Below, one piece after another: positions 58,091 to 64,000 of a stretch of 64,000 nt of DNA; positions within the stretch are counted from its first letter, which is position 1; each line of letters opens with the position of its first letter. Origin of the DNA: Gaiellasilicea sp963789355 (GTDB taxonomy: Bacteria > Actinomycetota > Thermoleophilia > Gaiellales > Gaiellaceae); assembly GCA_963789355.1 (NCBI GenBank), contig CAWBKK010000010.1, positions 310,001 through 374,000 of the forward strand. Reading direction: 5' to 3'. The position numbers and the translations under genes were made by a program. The notes below the pieces were generated by a model. It was not told the DNA's origin. It ran no database searches and saw only the letters and a list, made by a program, of their open reading frames with translations.

Positions 58091-59171
58091 CGCCAGCGAT
58101 GTTAAGGAGGATCCCGACGGACGCGAGCAGTACGACGAGGCTCGAGCCACCGTAGGAGACGAACGGCAGCGGAATCCCGGTCAGCGGCGCGACGCCGAGC
58201 ACCGCTGCGAGGTTGACGGCGGCCTGGCCGCAGACGAGCGACGTGATTCCGGCGGCCAGCAGCTTCCCGAACGGGTCGCGGCAGCGAAGCGCGACCGTGA
58301 AGCCGGCGAAGGCGAACGCGGCGAAGGCTCCGATCACGGCGGTGGTTCCGATCAGGCCGAGCTCCTCGCCGATCACTGCGAGGATCATGTCCGTCTGCTG
58401 CTCGGGGAGGTAGTTGATCTTCTGGACGCCTTCGCCGAGGCCCTTCCCGGTCACGCCGCCGGAGCCGATCCCGATCAACGCCTGGACAGTCTGGAAGCCG
58501 GTGTCCTCCGGGTCGGCCCACGGGTCGAGGAAGCTGAAGAGGCGCGCACGCCGGTAGGGCTCCATCCAGATCGCGGCGAGCCCCCCGGCGGTCGCAATCG
58601 TGGCGGCGGCGCCGAGCGTCCGCCCGGGCACCCCCGCGACGACGAGCATTCCGCCGACCATCAGCAGCAGCGCGATCGTGGTGCCGAGGTCGGGCTCGAT
58701 CACGATCACGACGGCGAAGAGACACGTGACCATGCCGACCGGCTTCCAGAGCTCGCCGAGCGTCCGGGGCGCGCCCTTCCGCGAGAGGTAGGCAGCGGCC
58801 CAGAGCAGGAGGGCGAGCTTTGCGAGCTCCGAGGGCTGGAAGGTCAGCGGCCCGGCGGTGAGCCAGCGCCTGGCTCCGTTGATCTCCGGCGCGATCACGA
58901 GCACGGCGAGGCAGAGACCGAGCGCGGCGAGGAGCAGCGGCGGCGCGAGATTCCGGAGCTGCCGGTGGTCGAACCGTGACGCGACCACCATCAGCGCAAC
59001 GCCGATCAGGGCGTAGATGCCCTGCCGCTTGAGGAAGGTGATCGGGTCGCCGTTTCCGAGCGCCGCCGCGGCGGAGGTCGCGCTGTAGACCATCACGAGC
59101 CCGAACGCGACCAAGGCGAGGGTCACGAGGACGAGCAGGCGCTGCTCGAGCTGCCCTGTAGGAGCCTTCAC
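57942..59171 (-). CDS. ftsW: Lipid II polymerase of the divisome, FtsW
   Basis: SEDS-family glycosyltransferase. 409 residues, ten helices: NGARRWLTAGPLTFQPSELA, IEPDLGTTIALLLMVGG, NYLPEQQTDMILAVIGEELG and PLPFVSYGGSSLVVLLASVG. After the last helix (about residue 355) the frame continues for some 50 Arg/Ala-rich residues over the start of murG. This tail looks like run-through of a frame lacking an early stop. GTG start overlaps the murD stop (GTGA). Confidence 0.94.
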   Translation of the reverse strand: MKAPTGQLEQRLLVLVTLALVAFGLVMVYSATSAAAALGNGDPITFLKRQGIYALIGVALMVVASRFDHRQLRNLAPPLLLAALGLCLAVLVIAPEINGARRWLTAGPLTFQPSELAKLALLLWAAAYLSRKGAPRTLGELWKPVGMVTCLFAVVIVIEPDLGTTIALLLMVGGMLVVAGVPGRTLGAAATIATAGGLAAIWMEPYRRARLFSFLDPWADPEDTGFQTVQALIGIGSGGVTGKGLGEGVQKINYLPEQQTDMILAVIGEELGLIGTTAVIGAFAAFAFAGFTVALRCRDPFGKLLAAGITSLVCGQAAVNLAAVLGVAPLTGIPLPFVSYGGSSLVVLLASVGILLNIAGDERAPQRLASPDRGRRNGRARPAVARSRSSTARPRRQRDVRRVAGSRRG

Positions 59172-60356
59172 CCTTCGAGGTTCTGTACCAGCCTCCTGAA
59201 TTCCTCTCCCCGGTGCTCGTAGTCGCGGAACTGGTCGTAGCTCGCGCAGGCGGGCGAGAGCAGGACGATCTCGCCCGTTCGAGCCGCGCCGGCCGCCTCG
59301 GCGACGGCACGCTCGAGCGTCGTCGAGAACAGGAAGGGAACGCTTGCCTCGCCGAGGTCGACCGAGAGAGGCTCGGCCGCCTCGCCGATCAGGTACGCCG
59401 TGACGACGTCGGCCGCCGCGATCGCCTGAGCCAGCTCGTCCCAGCGTTCCCCTTTCGCGCGGCCGCCGAGGATCAGATGGAGCGGCGCGTCGTAGGCGGC
59501 GAGGGCGCGTCGGGCGGCGGCCGTGTTCGTCGCCTTCGAGTCGTTCACGTACCGGACGCCGGCAATCTCGGCGACGAGCTCGAGCCGGTGCTCGACGCCG
59601 GGAAACGTACGCAGCGCCATCGCGATCGAGTTGTCGTCGAGCCCGGCCGCACGAGCTGCGGCGGTCGCGGCAGCGGCGTTCTCACGGTTGTGGGCGCCCG
59701 GAATCAGCGGCTCGGCCGGCAGGGCGTCGTCGGCCGCGAACTCCACTCGGCTACCCGCCCCGGGGACGGGACCGAACCCGCGCGGCACCACGGACACGTC
59801 GTCGGGGCCCTGGTTCTCGAAGATCCGCAGCTTCGCGTCGCGGTAGGCCTCGAAGCTGCCGTGCCGGTCGAGGTGGTCGGGCTCGAGGTTGAGCAGCACG
59901 GCGATCCGTGGGCGGAAGCGCTCGACGTCCTCGAGCTGGAAGCTCGAGAGCTCGCAGACGATCCACTCGTCCCCAGGCACCGCGCCGACGAGCTCGCTCA
60001 GCGCCGTGCCGACGTTGCCGGCGGTGCGGGCGCCGAGCATCGCTCCCAGCAGCTCGGTCGTCGTCGTCTTCCCGTTCGTGCCGGTGACGCCCAGGATCGC
60101 GTTCGGCAGCAGCCTGCGACGCCAGCTCGATCTCGCTCCAGACCGGGATCCCCTGCTCGCGCGCGGCCGCAACGAGCGGCGCGTCGCCGGGCACGCCCGG
60201 GCTCTTGACGAGCACCTCGACGCCCTCGAGCAGCGAGAGATCCTCGTCGTTGCCCAGCGTCCGGTCTGCGGCGACGACCTCGGTTCCGCGCGCCTCGAGT
60301 GCAACCTTCGCCGCCCGGCCCGAGCGTGCCAGGCCGAGCACGAGCGCCCGGTTCAC
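59168..60356 (-). CDS. murD: UDP-MurNAc-L-Ala:D-Glu ligase, with apparent frameshift
   Basis: Adds D-Glu to UDP-MurNAc-L-Ala. The N-terminal domain (from GTG 60356, NRALVLGLARSGRAAKVALE to VWSEIELAS) is in one frame and the ATPase part (RLLPNAILGVTGTNGKTTTT, LSSFQLEDVERFRPRIAVLL, GAHNRENAAAA, YVNDSKATN) is in another. One surplus base near 60116 joins them: without it the protein reads ELAS-RLLPNAILG and matches the family without a gap. As murD is essential and unique in the cluster, a sequencing or assembly error is most likely; programmed frameshifting or real mutation are the alternatives. Junctions are GTGA on both sides. Confidence 0.88.
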
Positions 60357-61366
60357 AGGCGGAACTGGAGGTAATAGCGGTAGTAGAGGACGAAGCCGCA
60401 GGCGCAGAGGATCGCGCCGACGATCCAGAAGCGGACCATGATCTTCGTCTCCGACCAGGCCTTCATCTCGAAGTGGTGGTGGATCGGCGCGATCAGGAAG
60501 ACGCGGCGTCCCCAGTACTTGAAGCTCACGGTCTGGATGATCACGGAGAGGGCCTCGATGACGTAGATGCCGCCGATCAAGATCAGCAGCGCCTCGGTCC
60601 CGGTGACGATCGCGAAGCCGGCGAGTGCGCCGCCGAAGGCCATCGAGCCGGTATCGCCCATGAACACCTCGGCCGGAAAGGCGTTGTACCAGAGGAACCC
60701 GATCGCAGCCCCGATCAGCGCGGCCGCCAGGATCGCCAGATCGAGCTGGAAGTCGGAGCGGGCGCCGACGTCGCCGGAGCGGACGTAGGCGATGACGGTG
60801 ATCGCGAGAAAGGTCAGCAGGGCGATGATCCCGGTGCCCGCCGCGAGCCCGTCGAGGCCGTCGGTCAGGTTGGCGCCGTTCGCGGCCCCCGCGATCACGA
60901 GGAAGAGGAACGGGTAGTAGGCGTACGAGAGCGGGATGTCGACGTTCGCGACCGGGACGTAGATCGAGGTGTCGAGCTGATCCTGGGCGTGGACCGCGAC
61001 CCCGACGACGATGGTGATCCCGGCGAGCAGCAGGAGCTTCCACCTGCCCTGAAGCCCGAGCGAGCGGCGGTGCCGGAGCTTGATGAAGTCGTCGAGGAAG
61101 CCGATCGCACCGCAGCCGACAGTCATGAAGAGCACGGTCAGCGCGGGCAACGTGAACCGCGAGAGCGCGAGAAACGGCAGCAGCGCGCACAGCAGGATCA
61201 GGAGGCCGCCCATCACCGGCGTCCCCTGCTTGACCACGTGGCCGGCCGGGCCATCCTCGCGAATCGGCTGGCCGAGCTCGTTTCGGCGGAGGAACTCGAT
61301 GAACTTCGGACCGATCACGACCGAGATCACCATCGCGATCAGGCCCGCTATGAAGACTCGGACCAT
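60353..61366 (-). CDS. mraY: Phospho-N-acetylmuramoyl-pentapeptide transferase
   Basis: Integral membrane enzyme forming lipid I. 337 residues, ten helices. Catalytic acidic motifs: GFLDDFIKLRHRRSLGL, GANLTDGLDGLAAG and EVFMGDTGSMAFGG, plus the HHHFEMKAWSE loop. The ATG shares TAATG with the murF stop. Confidence 0.96.
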   Translation of the reverse strand: MVRVFIAGLIAMVISVVIGPKFIEFLRRNELGQPIREDGPAGHVVKQGTPVMGGLLILLCALLPFLALSRFTLPALTVLFMTVGCGAIGFLDDFIKLRHRRSLGLQGRWKLLLLAGITIVVGVAVHAQDQLDTSIYVPVANVDIPLSYAYYPFLFLVIAGAANGANLTDGLDGLAAGTGIIALLTFLAITVIAYVRSGDVGARSDFQLDLAILAAALIGAAIGFLWYNAFPAEVFMGDTGSMAFGGALAGFAIVTGTEALLILIGGIYVIEALSVIIQTVSFKYWGRRVFLIAPIHHHFEMKAWSETKIMVRFWIVGAILCACGFVLYYRYYLQFRL

Positions 61367-62604
61367 TAGGCGTTGTCGTTCGCCAGGGTCGGGGCGATGC
61401 CTTCGAGCGCGACCGAGCGCGACGCCTTGACGAGGACGGCGTCGCCGGGCCGGACGAGCGCCTGCGCCGTCTCGAGCGCGGCGGCCGCATCGGGCTCCCA
61501 TGTCTCGGCGCCGTAGGCGCGCGCGAGGTCGCCGACCGCGACCAGCTCGATCCCGAGCTCGGCCGCCAGCTCGGCGATCTCGCGGTGATGCCGCGCGGCG
61601 TGGTCGCCGAGCTCGGCCATGCCGCCCAGGATCGCGAGCCGACGCTTTCCGGATCCCCGCTCGGCCAGGTGACGCAGCGCCGCCTCCATCGAGGTCGGGT
61701 TCGCGTTGTAGGCGTCGTTGACGATGAAGCCGCCCCCGGGCAGCGCGAGCTCCTCCCCACGCCACTTCGAAAGCTGCACGCGCGCCGCCCCTTCGTCGAG
61801 CCGGTCGAGCGGGAGATCCATCGCCTCGTACGCCGTCAGTGCGGCGAACGCATTCTGCGCCTGGTGCCGCGAGGTGAGCGGGAAGCGGATCCGACGCTCC
61901 CCGAACGCGATGTGCGCGCCGTCCTCGCGCAGCTCGACGTCGACGGGCGGCACTCGGTGGATCTCGATGTCCTCGCGGAGGTGCGGCTCCAGCTCGGCCG
62001 ACACCGGCACGACCGCGATCCCGTCCGGAGGCAGGGCGGTCACGAGCTCGGCCTTCGAGCGCGCGACGCCGTCGACCGAGCCGACGAGCTCGAGGTGAAC
62101 GGGCCCGACGGCGCTGATGATCCCGACGTGCGGCCGCACGATCTCGCACAGCGCCGCGATCTGGCCGAACCCGCGCATGCCCATCTCGACGATGCAGATC
62201 TCTGTCTCCGGCTCGAGCCGTCCGAGCGTCAGCGGCACGCCGAGCTCGGCGTTGTAGCTCCCTTCCGTCCAGACCGTGGGTGCGGCCGCCGCGCAGAGCG
62301 CCGCGAGGATGTCCTTCGTCGACGTCTTCCCCGTCGAGCCGGTGACGCCGACGAAGCGGGCGCGACTCCGGCCGCGGAGCGCCTGCCCCAGCGCCGCCAT
62401 CGCCTCGAACTCGTCGTGCGGGATCAACGTCGCCGCTCCCCGGTCACGCGCCGCGCCGACGAAGTCGCGGCCGCCGCGGATCGCGACGAACAGGTCGCCC
62501 GGGCCGACCCGGCGCGAGTCGATCTCCAACCCGGTGACCTCGCCGAAGCCGCTGAGCTCTCCGAGCCCCAGCGCGGCGACTTCGTCGATCGAGATCGGGA
62601 TCAC
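61366..62604 (-). CDS. murF: UDP-MurNAc-tripeptide:D-Ala-D-Ala ligase
   Basis: Completes the pentapeptide precursor. 412 residues: FVGVTGSTGKTSTKDILAAL (ATP loop), VEMGMRGFGQIAALCEIVRP, HQAQNAFAALTAYEAM and VNDAYNANPTSMEAALRHLA. GTG start overlaps the murE stop (GTGA). Confidence 0.96.
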   Translation of the reverse strand: MIPISIDEVAALGLGELSGFGEVTGLEIDSRRVGPGDLFVAIRGGRDFVGAARDRGAATLIPHDEFEAMAALGQALRGRSRARFVGVTGSTGKTSTKDILAALCAAAAPTVWTEGSYNAELGVPLTLGRLEPETEICIVEMGMRGFGQIAALCEIVRPHVGIISAVGPVHLELVGSVDGVARSKAELVTALPPDGIAVVPVSAELEPHLREDIEIHRVPPVDVELREDGAHIAFGERRIRFPLTSRHQAQNAFAALTAYEAMDLPLDRLDEGAARVQLSKWRGEELALPGGGFIVNDAYNANPTSMEAALRHLAERGSGKRRLAILGGMAELGDHAARHHREIAELAAELGIELVAVGDLARAYGAETWEPDAAAALETAQALVRPGDAVLVKASRSVALEGIAPTLANDNA

Positions 62605-64000
62605 GCCAGCAGGGCCTCGCGCGCGACAACGCGGTCGTCGAACGGGAGCTTCTCGCCGGCGACCTCCTGACCCTGCTCATGGCCCTTGCCGGCGATCAGG
62701 ACGACGTCGCCGGGCCCGGCGAGCTCGACGGCGCGGCCGATCGCCGAGCGCCGGTCCGGATCAATCTCGACGTCGGTGCCGGTGCCCTGGAGGAGATCCT
62801 GGATGATCGCGAGCGGATCCTCGCTGCGCGGGTTGTCGGAGGTGACGATGACGATGTCGGCGAGGTCACGGGCCACCTTTCCCATCAGCGGCCGCTTCTG
62901 CCGGTCGCGGTCGCCGCCGGCGCCGAAGACGAGGATGACTCGTCCCTCCGCGAGCTCCCGAGCGGTCCGGAGGACGTTGTCGAGCGCGTCTGGCTTGTGC
63001 GAGTAGTCGACGACCACGGAGAACGGCTGCCCCGCGTCGACGGCCTCGAACCGCCCCGGCACGCCCGGCAGCGCGGCGATCCCGGCCGCGATCTCGTCCT
63101 CGTCGACGTCGAGCAGGATCGCCGCGGCGATCACGCCGAGGACGTTCTCGACGTTGAAGCGGCCACGGAGGCTCGTGCGGACGGCGACTCCGCCGGCGGT
63201 GAACGTCGCTCCCGACGGGCCGAGGTCGAGGTGCGCGGGCCGGATCTCGGCGTCGTCGGCGAAGCCGAACGTGACGAGTGGTGCGCGGTTGACGTCGGCC
63301 AACTCGTCGGCGAGCTCGCGGCCCCAGACGTCGCCGATGTTGACGGCGGCCGGCGGCGGCGCGGCGCCGACGAAGAGCTTCCGCTTCGCGGCGAAGTAGT
63401 TCTCCATCGACTCGTGGAAGTCCAGGTGGTCTTGGCTCAGGTTCGTGAACACGAGCGCGTCGAAGCGGACGCGGTCGAGCCGGTGCAGCACGGACGCGTG
63501 CGACGACGCCTCGAGCGCGACGCTTTGGTCGCCCGCGTCGAGCATCTCGCGGAACGTGCGCTGCAGGTCGATCGCCTCCGGAGTGGTGCGAACGACCGGG
63601 CGGACCTCGCCGCCGACCCGGCTCTCGACAGTCCCGAGCAGGCCCGGCCGCCGACCGGCCGCGTCGAGCACGGAGTGGAGGAGAAAGGCAGTGGTCGTCT
63701 TCCCGCTCGTGCCGGTGACCCCGGCGACCTCGAGCTCGCGCGTCGGCTCGCCGAAGAAGACATCCGCCGCCGTCGCCATCGCGGCGCGAGTGGACGGGAC
63801 GACGAGCTGGGGAACGGCGGGCTCGACGGCGCGCTCGACGACGAGCACCGACGCGCCGTTCTCGACCGCCTGAGCGGCGAAGTCGTGCCCGTCCGCGTGC
63901 TCTCCGGGGACGGCGAAGAACGCAGCGCCGGGTCTGACGGCGCGCGCATCGTAGGCGAGGTCTCGCACCTCGACGGGGTCGGGGCTGCCGAGGACCGCCT
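62601..64000 (-). CDS. murE: UDP-MurNAc-tripeptide synthetase, meso-DAP type; start outside window
   Basis: Adds the third residue of the stem peptide. The ATP loop VTGTSGKTTTAFLLHSVLD, SSHASVLHRLDRVRFDALVF, NVENVLGVIAAAI and VVDYSHKPDALDNVLRTARE are visible. The specificity motif reads TSDNPRSEDP, the DNPR form that selects meso-diaminopimelate rather than lysine. A GTG at 63968 is internal: conserved sequence (VLGSPDPVEVRDLAYDARAV) continues to the window edge, so the true start lies beyond 64000. Confidence 0.95.
   Translation of the reverse strand, partial: AVLGSPDPVEVRDLAYDARAVRPGAAFFAVPGEHADGHDFAAQAVENGASVLVVERAVEPAVPQLVVPSTRAAMATAADVFFGEPTRELEVAGVTGTSGKTTTAFLLHSVLDAAGRRPGLLGTVESRVGGEVRPVVRTTPEAIDLQRTFREMLDAGDQSVALEASSHASVLHRLDRVRFDALVFTNLSQDHLDFHESMENYFAAKRKLFVGAAPPPAAVNIGDVWGRELADELADVNRAPLVTFGFADDAEIRPAHLDLGPSGATFTAGGVAVRTSLRGRFNVENVLGVIAAAILLDVDEDEIAAGIAALPGVPGRFEAVDAGQPFSVVVDYSHKPDALDNVLRTARELAEGRVILVFGAGGDRDRQKRPLMGKVARDLADIVIVTSDNPRSEDPLAIIQDLLQGTGTDVEIDPDRRSAIGRAVELAGPGDVVLIAGKGHEQGQEVAGEKLPFDDRVVAREALLA

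Noticed and set aside
61375..62149. Frame extension of mraY reaching into murF
   Set aside because: Residues before MVRVFIAGL show no MraY similarity; ATG at 61366 shares TAATG with the murF stop.
63966..63968. GTG at 63968 as the murE start
   Set aside because: Family-conserved residues continue upstream to the window edge, so this codon is internal.

Overview
The window is a GC-rich (about 70 %) chromosomal segment from an actinomycete-like bacterium. The dcw order without ftsA, the meso-diaminopimelate type MurE (DNPR motif), frequent GTG/TTG starts and many promoters placed for leaderless transcription all suggest Actinomycetota. The gene mix makes me think of a Thermoleophilia-type lineage, but that placement is inference. 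It looks like core chromosome: I see no integrase, transposase, phage gene or CRISPR array.

Layout. 0-5.3 kb: histidine degradation on the minus strand (hutH-hutU-hutI, a BON-domain protein, and glutamate formimidoyltransferase; a cyclodeaminase-like gene lies apart at 14.9 kb). 5.3-12.7 kb: small enzymes, a heterodimeric ABC exporter with one degenerate ATP site, RDD and HD-domain proteins. 12.7-15.6 kb: tRNA-Gln, a candidate LAxTG sortase substrate divergent from an ECF sigma factor. 15.7-21.4 kb: secreted subtilase, frameshifted TetR gene, two-component system flanked by two acidic Thr-rich surface proteins and a cupredoxin, tRNA-Glu. 21.6-26.7 kb: PAP2-like membrane enzyme, MEDS-domain protein and 7-TM histidine kinase. 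26.8-35.7 kb: a ten-gene minus-strand operon (Liv-type ABC importer, alpha/beta hydrolase, acyl-CoA ligase, TetR, KAS III-like enzyme, MaoC hydratase) in which most junctions overlap by NTGA. 35.7-48.5 kb: housekeeping and unknown genes (M3-like peptidase, gltX, nfo, Ca2+ antiporter, ltaE, rlmN), including a 103-aa putative DNA-binding protein bracketed by two perfect long palindromes. 48.4-52.7 kb: glycine cleavage operon gcvT-H-PA-PB with two coupled unknown genes. 52.9-64 kb: dcw cluster murE-murF-mraY-murD-ftsW-murG-murC-murB-ftsQ-ftsZ, in which murD carries an apparent one-base frameshift.

Themes. Histidine degradation, glycine cleavage and threonine aldolase all feed one-carbon/folate and glycine metabolism. 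The liv operon reads as uptake, hydrolysis, CoA activation and further processing of an unidentified carboxylate or ester under its own TetR regulator. Thirteen genes have a TANNNT -10 box ending exactly 6 or 7 nt before the start codon and no Shine-Dalgarno sequence, whereas exported-protein genes tend to have strong AGGAG-type sites, so two modes of translation initiation appear to coexist. The least explained items are the twin palindromes at 39.97/40.36 kb and a structured intergenic repeat (6.2 and 9.5 kb) whose stem shows compensating changes.
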